A model generated the notes under the pieces. The model was not told where the DNA came from and ran no database searches. It saw only the letters and a program-made list of their open reading frames with translations. A stretch of DNA of 64,000 bases, taken from the NCBI GenBank assembly GCA_030279155.1, contig CM059045.1:28333477-28397476 (forward strand), written 5' to 3'. Below are positions 37,101-49,245 of this stretch, piece by piece. The translations under genes were made by a program, and so were the position numbers. Within the stretch, counting starts at the first letter, position 1; the number at the start of each line of letters is the position of its first letter. The stretch comes from Forsythia viridissima (Eukaryota > Streptophyta > Magnoliopsida > Lamiales > Oleaceae).

Positions 37101-38790
37101 GACATGAAACTTGCCGATTATTTCTCCTTTTTAAAACTGGCAAAACAAATAAATAATATCAGGCAAATCAACATAATATAAACTTAATGCAATACTATTA
37201 GAACAAGGAAGGATCATTTTAGCACTCCATCACACTCGAAATTTAATAAGGCATTTGCTGATGAAACAGTGGACGCATCAGGTAAACCTCTGTTGAATTA
37301 TATCGTGGGAATATAGAGTTGGGATTAATTCTTTCAATTCCTTCGTTCCAACCATTCTCTCCATGTGGAAAAATAAGGGGATACTGAAGTTGATCGTAAC
37401 AACTATAATAATAATGTATTTTTTTCCTTTCACCAGAGTGACCATATACAATAATATCCCGTAAACCAATATTAGCCGATGGATCATCATCAACCCATAT
37501 AGCTGCGACTTGGAATACAGTTGGAGCGTTACATACTCTTTGATCTAAACTTCCATCACATTTGAATTTAAATGCATGATTTTCTAAATCTTTTATCCCA
37601 CTAAATGTTCTAAAAAATATTGCGTATGGATTTACGTCTAACACAGCAATGAGTGTCTGTAAAATGGAGGAATCCAGATTACTACCAATTTGTAAGCGAT
37701 TTTCAAGTTCATTTTCTATATCGTAAAAATATACTTGCAGGTACGATGGCCTGTGATCTATAGGAATCAATTCATTTATACAATGATATATTTAACTTTG
37801 GACTCGAAAAGTGTAGATACCTTTACTAAATAAAGATTGAGCTTTTCCATATTTGACGCCAAATTATGTGAAGCAGAAATTTGGGTTGTATGCTCTAACA
37901 TATTGCCTAAAATGCTTACTTCTTGGATTATTGGATGTATAAAGGTCAAACAATTTTTCTGGAATTTCATTTGTTTTTAATCTAATAGTACCATCAGAAC
38001 AGCAAAATCCTTTAGTTTCAGAAGAAAACTTAAATGCACCGCAATAAATACAACTTGATACAAAAGGTAACACATATGGTTCATATGGAACTGAAGGTAT
38101 AAGTATATGTATATCACCAATCATTGTTTGATTTTTGTTGTTTACTATAGGAAGAAGATGCTCATCTAAATTGCAATTGATTACCACTGGTATCTCCAAC
38201 ATTAGACGACCACCTATCACAGCGCATATAAATTTGGTTCATCAGAACAAAAAATGAGAGGAAAAATAGTTGAAATTATAGATGTATAAACATAACTAAA
38301 TGACTTTAGGATTAATACCATGACAGCCATCCATTATTTCCATATCATGTAGGTTTGGAGAATCACCACTTCTTATTTCAAAATCATATGTATACTTAGA
38401 TCTACTACAAAATTACAAAAAAATGAACACACACACACACACACACAGATTTGCTATTTCCAAAAGAAATGTATACTTAGATATATTACAAAATACACAC
38501 ACATAAATTGGCCACAAACAAAATACTCTAACATTCAACGTACCACCTTCTTCATCATACAACGCTAAGTTCTAACCGGTACTGTACAAATACCTAACAA
38601 ATTGGAAAAAGATGAAACATAAATTTGTAGATTCATACTTCTGTATCAACACTAAACAATAATAAATTTGTTCAATCGATGGGATAAGGAGTAAAATGCA
38701 GAACCATACCATATCGCTGTTTTACCCTCTTAAATGGATGTAATGCCTGATTTCCTAAATTTTTCAGCATTCTTTTCCTCATTTCTACAC
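34103..38790 (-). pseudogene. Helitron Rep/helicase (RepHel) pseudogene
   Basis: The N-terminal region (about 38790-37243) includes a CxxC/CC zinc-like block (CIYCGAF...GFCCSDG) and a block like the Helitron N-domain (RAYNPNFCFTSFGVKYG). The Rep HUH nuclease region shows HVH (GLPHVHFLLIL) at about 36562-36570 and the Tyr motif YLYKY at about 36150-36164. The Pif1-type helicase follows: Walker A DGACGTGKT at about 35122-35148, a DEAPM Walker B region near 34950, and C-terminal helicase motifs to 34103. Rep nicks and joins single strands and the helicase unwinds during rolling-circle transposition. In-frame stops (for example near 36680) and frame changes separate the blocks, so it is non-functional. 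Confidence 0.85.
38427..38447. repeat. (AC)n microsatellite
   Basis: Ten AC units within an intron-like part of the Helitron helicase pseudogene. Confidence 0.85.
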
Positions 38791-39798
38791 AATAAATGGT
38801 TACCAATAACTTCGAATGGAACACAAAATTAAGCCAACAAAACACAGATATTTATAAAACATTCAAAATCGTGGCAAAGTGAGATAATGGCTAATGAATG
38901 CCATCAAAAGACCACAAACACATTTGAACATGTACGCATATAATTTTGACAAACATCCCAAATAAACACAAAAAAAATGCCAAATTTTTCCAATAAGAAG
39001 GTCCTTTAGATTGCATAAATAGCAACTACTGAAATGTGATGTTCAAGAAAAAAATCTTGAGTGAGCAAGTCTCTGTAATGTGACCCCCACCCCAGTCCCC
39101 ACCCCAAGGCCCAAAACCCACCAGAATGGATAATTCTGAATTTTGTGTTTTCTCTTGTGGGTTTTTTTTATTGTTGTGTGATTGAAAATTACATCCAAGA
39201 CATGAACTAAAACCATACCTCCGAACAAACCCAAATACCGGAAATGAATTAGGGCTAACACAAAAAACCATCTGTTGAGGATGAATTAGGGCTAACACAA
39301 CGCTTCCTCCACCACCAAATTTGATACCACTGATGAGCCCATAGTGAATAACAAACGAATGAGATGAAATATCCAAGAAGAAGAGAAAACACCAAAGGCA
39401 TGAACACGGGAATTTCAGACCAACACTTACCGAAATCGAGTTCAATATTTGCCAAGAATGTGTTTTACGAATTGAAGGATGAAAAAATCACAGAAGATAT
39501 ATGGACGAAATTTATAGTTTTTTAGCAATTTTTGAAGAGCACGTAGCAACTAAGATCGGGCTCCTTAGATTTACATGAAGAATCGCGAAATTGTAAGATG
39601 TGAGACGAACTAGGGTTCGATGATAGCCCATCCACAAATAGGTCGACTCAAATCTAACCCCGCCCGAACAGTGTCACTTGGCCCGTGAATTTGACCGCAC
39701 AGTGGCAATTGAGTTGAACAGTAGCAAAATTGGGATGACCGTCTCATGGAAAGCAATTGTTAAAAACGGGTAATTGAAATTAGCCATTTATAATATTT
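38791..39798. other. Helitron 5' region and flank
   Basis: On the minus strand, ATGGCAAATATTGAACTCG at about 39455 is followed by a donor-like CG/GTAAGTG, which may be the first exon of the RepHel transcript. The 139-codon frame at 39026-39445 is not conserved. From 39460 to 39798 the sequence is moderately GC-rich and probably contains the Helitron 5' end, which I could not place. Confidence 0.35.
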
Positions 39799-39841
39799 TG
39801 TGTGTGTGTGAGTGTGTGTGTGTGTGTGTATATATATATAT
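39799..39841. repeat. Compound (TG)n(TA)n microsatellite at the pararetrovirus border
   Basis: TG repeats with one interruption pass directly into TA repeats, ending where homology between the two viral arms begins. Endogenous pararetroviruses are often found next to TA-rich simple repeats (established observation for the group). Confidence 0.85.
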
Positions 39842-40249
39842 GGACCGGGATTTACGGGTAATTTGAAGTAGAGGATCACATATCTCAAGAATATATTTTG
39901 CTTTGTTTGGGAACATTGAATCGGAGAAATGAGATAAAAAAATGTTGGCAACGAAGACATTCCATTTGATTGTTTATGACGGTATTTTTGAGAGATCTGA
40001 TTTGAACGCAAGGATAATGATTTTGGAGTGCCGGAGTAAAAATAAAAAATGATAAACGATCTAAGAAATCAAGATCATTGATTTGAGAAACATAATTGTA
40101 AAAATATTCAATTGAACAAGAAATGAGACTTGAAACATCCATACAAAGATAATTGAAAACACTAATTGATAATGCAACTTGAAAGAAATATTGAGAAATA
40201 CATTGAAAGACTTTTCATACTTACAAGATAATATGAAAGCATTATGAAA

Positions 40250-40560
40250 ATACACTTCTTGAAAATATAATTGAAAATGCTCTGCCTAAATAGAAATAAT
40301 ATGTCTCCTTATATAGACTTCATCAGCTTTGGATCCTTGGAGAAGGAATCTTTGCTTTTTGAAAAGATAGACTGGTAATTGCATATTACTGTGTCACTTT
40401 TGAAAAGCTGTCAGCCAAAACACTGTTGCTGATTGCTGTTACTGTTTGCTTTTGAAAAGTTTGTCGGCCATTACACTGTTGCTGATTGCTGTCACTATTT
40501 GCTTTTTGGAAAGATGATTGACGCCTTTGATCATGATTGAGAAACATAGAGATCTTTGAA
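40250..40560 (-). promoter_or_regulatory. Pararetrovirus promoter, left copy
   Basis: On the minus strand there is a TATATAAGG box at 40307-40315. It is preceded by a two-copy direct repeat of about 45 bp (40419-40513) rich in CAGCAA/CAACAGTG. It lies between the last ORF and the leader, as the main promoter does in Caulimoviridae. Activity is unknown. Confidence 0.6.
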
Positions 40561-40620
40561 AACAAACCAGATCCTCAGTTTTTCTCTACATTTCTGCAGA
40601 GTAATGATAAAGGGATAATG

Positions 40621-41924
40621 TTATATTTCAAAGAAATCTACTCCGAGGCAGTCGTCCTCATTGTCTTGTTCGAAATCAGGGTCGGACCCTACTTCAGATG
40701 CAGCGATAGATCCATTACTTGATTCAGCTTTTACCATTGAAGCAGCTTTATGAGCTAAAATTGCAAATAATTCTAGATCGGAACATTGAGCAAGCTGAGC
40801 CATGATTTTTGATTTTTTGGTAAGGAAGTCATTTTGAAAAGTACAAGATCCTGCCTTAGCTTTGATCTGTTGGTCAATCCAAGATTGGACTGCTTTTGAA
40901 CAAGCATTTGAATCATTGAACTTTTCCCACCATTTGATTTTACAACACCAGACAATTCGTTTGTAAGAGAAGGCATCAACATATGTTGAGTAAATTTGAA
41001 AAGCCCAACAAAAAATCCACGCCACTTTGAATGTCATGTAGTATTGGAAAATAATGTTCTCATGTGGGGGTGAGGTTAAGACCTTTATTTTTGAAAAGAT
41101 TAAATCCTTCATAAATACGACTTGGAAGGATTTCTTCACTGGCACCAAAGTAGAGCCACCATGATTGAAACCATTTTGGAAAGACTTTTGGACAGTTTTG
41201 ATCAAAGAGAATGAACTAGGAATGACTTGAGGGCCGAAAGTAAATGACATTACACCAGGCCTTCATGTAATCTTGGTAAGAGAAAGAAGATTTTTGATCA
41301 TTCTTGAGGAAAAATATTTTTGGTTCCCAGGGTTCTTGATTCCAATCGAAAAGAGTTAGAACCCTAAGGATTTTGATTTTTGAGAAATCAACCCAGTGAG
41401 TGTTTGGTTTATTGATTGTATGATAAATAACTGCATATTTTGTAACTTTGAGAATAGACCCATACCACATTCTTGATTGGTGGATGGTCTAAGGTATGAA
41501 GAAAAACTCATTTAAAACTTGGTATTTTCGATCAACAAAATTGAAAGGTCGTCATCTTTGAGGAAATAAGAGAAAATTCTTGAAAGACAGTCGTCAAGAG
41601 AAGGGTATTTTGCCCATTTGTCTTCGAACTCAGCGACATGAAGAATTGTTCCCTTAGAAAAATATTGAAATTTTTTATTGTTAATTTCTAGGAGTTTGCA
41701 TAATCCTGGGACGGTATCAGGTTTAAGGGCATTTTTGTAATTTGCAGGATTTTTGTTTGTGAAGGAAAAGTTCCAAGAACCATGAAAGGATTCGTGGAAA
41801 CTAAGGCGTCTTTGGACTTTTGAGATGAAGATATCGCTTGAGTATTTGATTTTGAACTAGAACTTTCGAGGAGATATTCCTCAGGGGTTCTTCCCTTGCT
41901 GCTGATGACTGGTTTCTTTGACAT
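40621..41924 (-). pseudogene. Endogenous caulimovirid 3' ORF, left copy, broken
   Basis: Three overlapping open blocks in different frames (41924-41688, 41470-41216, 41250-40621) together match the same stretch of the right copy. The protein starts MSKKPVISSKGR. It has a Trp-rich middle (WFQSWWLHFG-type in the right copy) and an acidic C-terminus ending VDFFEI. I recognise it only as the extra downstream ORF of this virus type; its function is not known. Frameshifts and stops near 41690 and 41480 break it. Confidence 0.6.
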
Positions 41925-44090
41925 TTCTCTCCTGCAAGAATTCTCGAGTTAAGAAATCTGGCAGTGAATTATTCTCACCTTTGATAAACTCAATTGAAAA
42001 ATCGAAACAAGAAAAAATAGCTTGCCATCTGGCAAAAATTTGTTTTGAAACAAGATTTTTAACATCTTTTTGTAAAACATCTTTTGAAGCTTTGCAATCT
42101 GTTCTAACAAGAAAAGTTTTATTAATTAAATCATCATGATATTTTGAAATACATAAAACAATTGAAAGGCACTCCATTTTGAAGGTTGAATAGTTCTTTT
42201 GTGGTCCGAGCCAAATGCCCGAATGAAAGCGAACAAGTTGTTCTTTTTGATGGTCAACTGATTGTTTCAGAATTCCTCTGTAACCGATATCTGAGGCGTC
42301 AGTTTCAACAATAAGGGAAGCTTTTGGGTTAACAATATTAAGGCTGGAAAGATATTTTGACAAGCTTGACTGCTTCGGTATGTTTGTCTGACCATGATGG
42401 AGGAGATTTACGAAGCCTTTGGTAAAGCGGTTCACAGATCTGTCTAATATTTGGAATGAAGTCGAAAATGTAATTGACACATCCTAAAAACCTTTGGAAA
42501 CTGGTTTTGTCGAGAATTTGATCAGGAAATTTAGAGGCGGATTCAAGATTTCGTCTTATGGGGGTGATTGTTCATCTAAAAATCTCATGGCCTAAGAACT
42601 TAATCTTAGTTTGACATAGTACAATTTTCTTTTCTGACACAGCCAGACTATTCTTTTTAGCAATTGAAAAGAAAATTTGTAAATGCTTAAGATGTTGTTC
42701 TATGCTATTAGAATAGATAAGGACATCATCTATGTAGACTATCGAAAAGTTTTGATAAGGATTAAAAATGTTGTTCATAATTTTTTGGGAATTTAGAAGG
42801 GCGTTTTTTAGACCAAATGGCATAACATTCCATTCATATTGTTCGAAAAGGACATTGAAAGTTGTTTTATACTTATCCTTTTCGTCAATTTGTATTTTCC
42901 ACAATCCTGACTTAAGATCAAATTTTGAGAAAATAACTGCGTTGAGGAGCCGATTATGAAGATCTTTCTTTTGAGGTATTGGATACCTAATCCATTGAAG
43001 AACTTGGTTAAGAGGTTTATAATTGATAACAAGTCTATGGGCACCTCTCTCAATTTCTCTGTGATTATTAACACAGAAGCTAGCGCAACTCCAAGGGGAC
43101 TTGTTAGGCCTAATTAAGCCTTTTTCAAAGAGATTTTTGATTTCTTTTGTGCAATCTAAGAGTTCTTTGTTCATTTGAATTGGTCTTGTTTTTGTTGGTA
43201 TTAGTTTTTCACTAAAATTGGGGATATAAGGGAGAGTAACGATATGTTTGTTCCTATTCCAAAAGGCATTAGGAATGGTGAAACAAACTTCCGTCCTAAT
43301 GGCTTTGTCAATTTTAGCAATTTGATCTTTTATTTGCTGGTTTTCTAATTGTTCTACCATCGTGAAAATTTAATATCTTCTTTTAGATATTTAATGTGTG
43401 TTTTTTTAGATTAATATTATTAATGATTTTTGTAATTGAATGTTCTTTGATAAGATTTATATCTCTTATTGAAGGGGGATTGGTGAATTCAAAGAATATC
43501 TCTTGATCGAGATATTTGGATTTCAATCCTTTTCGGTAACAGAAATCGGATATAAGTGAACAAGAAGGGGAGTACCAAGAATGACTTCTTGGTCAAGATC
43601 TTTGACCAAGTAGAAACTACTTTTGAAACAAACGTTCCCTATTACAAACGTGAGCTTTTGTTAGTTTGTAATTGATATTAAGACTTCTACCACTAGCACC
43701 ATAAAGATTTTTGGTGGTTTTCTCGAAATAGTTGGTAGGGACGAGACCTTCTCTAATACAATTTTGATCTGCACCTGAGTCTAAAAAGACTCTAATTTTA
43801 ATTTTGAATTCGTTATTAATTATTATTGTTGCATTAGTGTACCATTTTTGTAAACGAATTTGACTAATGGCATTCATTGATTGTTCTTCATCTATAAGAG
43901 TTCCTATTTGAAAAGAAGGGGTTTGGATTGCCTTTTCCTTTTCATAAGAGGAGGAAGAAGAACAATAAGATGAGGGGGTTTTAGCTTTTTCCTTTCCTTT
44001 ATTAAGAGAATGAGAGTAAGCTTTGATGACAGAAACTTCAAACTTGAGATCAGTAAGCTGTTTCTCAAGTTGAGATATTTGACATTTCAT
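41881..44090 (-). pseudogene. Endogenous caulimovirid protease - reverse transcriptase - RNase H region, left copy, broken
   Basis: The aspartic protease block (44090-43617) shows the DSGADQN active-site motif. The reverse transcriptase (43360-42572) shows FDLKSG, MPFGLKNA and YIDD (about 42713-42739). RNase H (42480-41881) shows ETDASDIG and a second DCKA-type acidic site. The three blocks are separated by stops or frame changes near 43616-43361 and 42571-42481. The polyprotein order is that of Caulimoviridae; with the movement protein upstream it is not a Ty3/gypsy element. No integrase is present. It is non-functional as it stands. Confidence 0.85.
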
Positions 44091-44330
44091 TCGATTTACT
44101 TCACCACGAAGATCTTGACTGATTGAAAGTTTATTGGGTTTTTTGAACCTATCGAAAACATCTTTGAGGTTGTAATTAATTTGAGGGGGTTTTTCAACTT
44201 CTAATTTGATAAGGAGGTTAAATTTTTGTTTAAGTTCAGGGTCTTGAATTTGGTTGATAATATCTTGGATTAATTTCTTTTCTAAAGTTAAAACATTAAT
44301 TGAATTTGTTTCAAAAATAAAAATATCTTT

Positions 44331-46256
44331 TCAATTGCAGATCTTTTTGGAACTTGAAGAATGAGAGGAGGAAGAATCATAACTATAATCAGAATCTTCT
44401 TGAAAATTATAGATGATATCTTCAAATTTCGAAGAATCGGAGGAATTGATAAGGTTTAAACGCTGAACTTCTAATTCAGAGATTATTGATTTTTTTTTCT
44501 TTAAAGGACACATGTTGGCATAATGTCCCTTTTTCTGACATTTCCAACATGTAGCGTTTGTATGATCTCGGGTAGAATCTTTGAAAGGTTTATCTTTATT
44601 TTTAAATTTTCTTTTCTGAAATTTTTTAGGGTATTTTTGTTTCTTGTAATAATCTAGAAAATTATTATATTTTTTTTATAAAATTTCTTTTTGTTGTTGT
44701 GAAAACTTTTTTGTCTTTTCTTATGACTTCTAGTTGGAGGAGCAATACATTCATAACCATATTGCTCACAGAAGGAACCGAATTCTCTTCTTCCTTCCAT
44801 CCTATCGGACTTGAGTTTCGTGTTGAGATTTAAATCATTGCAAAGGAAAAGTCCTTCAATATTGATGAATCCAATGATTTGACCATAGGTAAGATCTTCA
44901 TATGGCAACATTGAAAATTCATCTTTGATAGCACTACGAACTCTTTCAGCAAAAAGTTTGGAAATGCCTGCAATAAATATTTCTTTCAAGAAGGCTTACT
45001 TACAGTCTTCTCGTAGCATAACCTTTTGAAGGAAAACATCCTTATACCATCAAAAGTCTTGTAATTTTGGACAAGTAAGGTTCATAAGCAGAGGATTTTT
45101 CCATAAAGACAGTAGGTTCTCCTACAAAATGTTTGATTATAGTATAAAAAAGTGTAAGGACAGCATCTTCCTTGGTTGGGTCTGAGGGGCTATCTCCCTC
45201 AGTTTTGACTGTAGTATAAACTTTGTCTTGCTCTTCAAGAGTGAGATAGTTAAACCACCAATGTTTGAATTGGCTAGTAAAACCACAAGTTAGATTTGCA
45301 GTAGTAGTTTTGTCAGAGATACCTCTAGCAATATAGGCATTAGAAGCTGTTGACATTTCTGAAACTGTTTGAAGAATTTGCTGTTCTGTCATTCCATTAA
45401 TATTCCATGATGAAATTTTAAGGCCAGTATAAGACTTCTGAGGTTGTTTTGGTTCTTTACTGAACATGTCAGGGAAGGTTGGTCTTGAATAATAGATGGG
45501 GAGGTTATGTGATTCATTATTTTTATTTTGTAGTTTGTTTATTTCTAAATTTTCAAACTGTTTTTGAATTTCATTAATAGAATCAATGACATTAATTTTA
45601 CTAGTTGATTTTTTTTGTTGAAGTTGTTTGATAATTTCACTTAAGACATCTGATGGAGTAGTACAAAATTGAGCTTTCTCAGTATTGGGTTTGAAAAGCG
45701 TGTTAGTACTAAGTACCTTCTCTTTACCCTTTACTTTTGGTTCGCTTTGTTCAGATTTCTCTAATTTAACTGGTTGATCTAATTGATTTAGTTGAATAGC
45801 GACAGAATGGAGAATGATATTTGTATAATTATTTTGTTGTTTAATATTTTTGATATCTTTTATTGTCGGGTTTTCACTTTCTGTTTTGTCAGAAATTTGT
45901 TTAAGAGGAGAGGCAAGAACTTTGACATCTTCTATAGGAACAAGATTTTCTTCAAAAGGAGGATGGACAGATTGAAAAGTATTTTCCAATGGAGTTTTCC
46001 AAGTTTTTGATTTTCTATGAGTAGTATTGATTGTTGGTTTCTTTTTAAAAGTTTTGATATAAGCCCATTCAAAGAAGATGATGTCTTCTGGATAAGAATA
46101 AAATTCTTCCCAGAGATTATTTAGTTCTTCTTTTGAATGTAACCTTTTTAAAGTTTTCCTAAAAGATCTAATGATTGGATCTTTTTCTTTTTTGAATTCA
46201 CGTTTTCTGTCGATTGTTGAGGAGATAACATTTAATTGATTTCTTTGAGATCTCAT
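44331..46256 (-). pseudogene. Endogenous caulimovirid coat-protein region, left copy, broken
   Basis: A 404-codon block (46256-45042) starts MRSQRNQLNVISS. It is basic then acidic, with a WWFNYLTLEEQDKVY motif. It is followed by frames at 44989-44654 (basic, Lys-rich end) and 44513-44331 (Ser/Asp-rich). A CCHC zinc knuckle (CWKCQKKGHYANMC) lies at about 44508-44555, between open blocks. This domain order is that of a caulimovirid capsid protein. This is the longest uninterrupted viral frame in the window; stops near 45041 and 44650 break it. Confidence 0.8.
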
Positions 46257-46498
46257 GTCTGAAAGAGTAGGAGATTCAGAGCCATGATTGGTCGAATCTT
46301 CGTCTTCTTCAGAATAATGAGTTTTTGGGATATTAGGAGAAAAATCAACACCTTTGAATCTTTTTTATGGTTGTTTTTCAGCTTGTTTGAAGGTCTGGAA
46401 TAGTTCAGAGCGAGAGGAACAAAAAGAAGAGCGAGAGGTTGAAGATGAAGGGACAAATTGAACTTGCACACTTCCATCTGGCAACTCGGTGATTTTTC

Positions 46499-46996
46499 TT
46501 AATTTGTTCTCGGGACTTCCCTAATTAGAGTTTGTTCATTTTCAAACGTCCAAAGAGGATATCTAGTAACTTGATCCCAAGTTAATCTTCTTGGAATTGT
46601 AATATTTGAATGTAAGGGATTGACTTCAATCAAGAGAGTTTCATTTTTTGGAGAAGATCTAAGAGCTTTAGGACTCATATTCGTACTCATCACTTTGTAA
46701 TAGATACGGTAGATGATGCAAATAGCTTTTGATCTAACATCCATAACTAAATTTTTTGTTGGTATATCTAAACATAAAGATTTCATTATTGATTCATCAG
46801 GGAGATCCATAGAGAAGTTTGGAAAGCAGTTACAGTAAACTGGACCACTTTCAAGGTTGGAATCGATTATTGATAATAAGGACTTTTCAAATTTTGACCA
46901 TCTCTTATCTCTAAGACTCATACATATTGGGATGTCTAATCCAAGCCTAAACAAAGGTTTAACAACAACTTGAACTAAGCCAACATGTAAATATCC
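46499..46996 (-). pseudogene. Endogenous caulimovirid movement-protein fragment (5' truncated at the junction)
   Basis: An open block reads GYLHVGLVQ, then a LRDKRW motif, then CNCFPNFSMDLPD, all typical of the 30K-type movement protein of Caulimoviridae (cell-to-cell movement through plasmodesmata). It is cut at its upstream end at about 46990, where the right copy begins in opposite orientation. It also runs into a stop or frame change at 46498 before the coat-protein region. Only the left copy has it. Its presence separates this sequence from LTR retrotransposons. Confidence 0.8.
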
Positions 46997-47067
46997 CAAA
47001 AACTCATTATTCTGAAGAAGACGAAGATTCGACCAATCATGGCTCTGAATCTCCTACTCTTTCAGAC

Positions 47068-48990
47068 ATGAGATCTCAAAGAAATCAATTAAATGTTATC
47101 TCCTCAACAATCGACAGAAAACGTGAATTCAAAAAAGAAAAAGATCCAATCATTAGATCTTTTAGGAAAACTTTAAAAAGGTTACATTCAAAAAAAGAAC
47201 TAAATAATCTCTACGAAGAATTTTATTCTTATCCAAAAGACATCATCTTCTTTGAATGGGCTTATATCAAAACTTTTAAAAAGAAACCAACAATCAATAC
47301 TACTCATAGCAAATCAAAAACTTGGAAAACTCCATTGGAAAATACATTCCACTCTGTCCATCCTCCTTTTGAAGAAATTTTTGTTCTTAAAGAAGATGTC
47401 AAAGTTCTTGCCTCTCCTCTTAAACAAATTTTTGACAAAACAGAAAGTGAAAACCCGACAATAAAAGATATCAAAAATATTAAATAACAAAACAATTATA
47501 CAAATATCCTTCTCCATTATGTCGCTACTCAACTAAATCAATTAGATCAACCAGTTAAATTAGAGAAATCTGAACAAAGCGAACCAAAAGTAAAGGGTAA
47601 AGAGAAGGTACTTAGTACTAACACGCTTTTCAAACCTAATACTGAGAAAGCTCAATTTTGTACTACTCTCTCACATGTCTTAAGTGAAATTATCAAACAA
47701 CTTCAACAAAAAGAATCAACTAGTAAAATTAATGTCATTGATTCTATTAATGAAATTCAAGAACAGTTTGAAAATTTAGAAATAAACAAACTGAAAAATA
47801 AAAATAATGAATCACATAACCTCCCCATCTATTATTCAAGACCAACCTTCCCTAACATGCTCAGTGAAGAACCAAAACAACCTCAAAAGTCTTATATTGG
47901 CCTTGAAATTTCATCATGGAATATTGATGGAATGACAGAACAGCAAATTCTTCAAACAATTTCAGTAATGTCAACAACCTCTAATGCCTATACTGCTAGA
48001 GGTATCTTTGACAAAATTGCTGTTGCAAATCTAACTTGTGGTTTTACTAGCTAATTCAAACATAGGTGGTTTAACTATCTCACTCTTGAAGAGCGAGACA
48101 AAGTTTATACTGCAGTCAAAATTGATAGAGATAGCCCCTCAGACCCAACCAAGCAAGATGTTGTCCTTACTCTTTTTTATACTATAATCAAACATTTTGT
48201 AGGAGAACCTACTGTCTTTATGGAAAAATCCTCTGAACTTGTTATGAACCTTACTTGTCCAAAATTACAAGACTTTAGATGGTGTAAGGATGTTTTCCTT
48301 CAAAAGGTTATGCTACGAGAAGACTGTAAGTCAGTCTTCTGGAAAGAAAGATTTATTGCAGGCCTTCCCAAACTTTTTGCTGAAAGAGTTCGTAGTGCTA
48401 TCAAAGACGAATTTTCAATGCTGCCATATAAAGATCTTACCTATGGTCAAATCATTGTATTCATCAATATTGAAGGACTTTCCCTTTGCAATGATTTAAA
48501 ACTCAAAGCAAAACTCAAGTCCGATAGGATGGAAGGAAGAAGAGAACTCAGTTCCTTCTGTGAGAAATATGGTTACGAACGTATTACTCCTCCATCTAGA
48601 AGCCATAAGAAAAGACAAAAAAGTTTTCACAACAACAAAAAGAAATTTTATAAAAAAATATAATAATTCTCTAGATTATTACAAGAAACAAAAATACCCT
48701 AAAAAATTTCACAAAAGAAAATTTAAATAAAGATAGACCTTTCAAAGATTCTACCCGAGATCCTACAAACGCTATATGTTGGAAATGTCAGAAAAATGGA
48801 CATTGTGCCAACAAGTGTCCTTTAAAGAAAAAAAATCACTAATCTCCAAATTGATAACGAATTAAAAGCTCAAATTTTAAACCTTATCAATTCCTATGAT
48901 TCTTCAGAGTCTTAAGATATCATCTATAATCTTTAAGAAGATTCTGATTATAGTTATGATTCTTCCTCCTCTCATTCTTCAAGTTCTAAA
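47068..48990 (+). pseudogene. Endogenous caulimovirid coat-protein region, right copy, broken
   Basis: Same order as the left copy: open block 47068-47487, then 47857-48054, 48220-48663, and a CCHC zinc knuckle (CWKCQKNGHCANKC) at about 48778-48825. In-frame stops occur at 47485-47487 and 48052-48054, where the left copy is open. More stops are present than in the left arm, so the right copy is the more decayed. Confidence 0.8.
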
Positions 48991-49245
48991 AAGATCTGCA
49001 ATTGCAAAAATAATTACATTTGTGAAACTAATTCAATTAATGTTTTAACTTCAGAAAAGAAATTAATCCAAGATATTATCAATCAAATTCAAGACCCTGA
49101 ACTTAAACAAAAATTTAACCTCTTTATCGAACAAGAAGTTGAAAAACCCCCTCAAATTAATTACAACCTCAAAGATGTTTTCGATAGGTTCAAAAAACCT
49201 AATAAACTTTCAACCAGTCAAGATCTTCGTGGTGAAGTAAATCAA

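Larger units (their letters stand above)
27975..39460 (-). mobile_element. Decayed autonomous Helitron with captured gene fragments (ends not resolved)
   Basis: On the minus strand, in order, come a Helitron Rep/helicase pseudogene (38790-34103), V-ATPase subunit C exons (33430-33020), an annexin exon (32369-32224) and an RPA-like pseudogene (31016-27975). Plant Helitrons typically encode a RepHel protein and often an RPA-like protein. The same-strand order and the captured exons between them fit one element. The limits given are those of the coding content; terminal TC and CTRR signals were not identified. All coding parts carry stops or frameshifts, so the copy is inactive. Confidence 0.75.

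Noticed and set aside
38427..38447. Short repeat array as a possible CRISPR-like structure
   Set aside because: It is a plain AC microsatellite without spacers in a eukaryotic genome.
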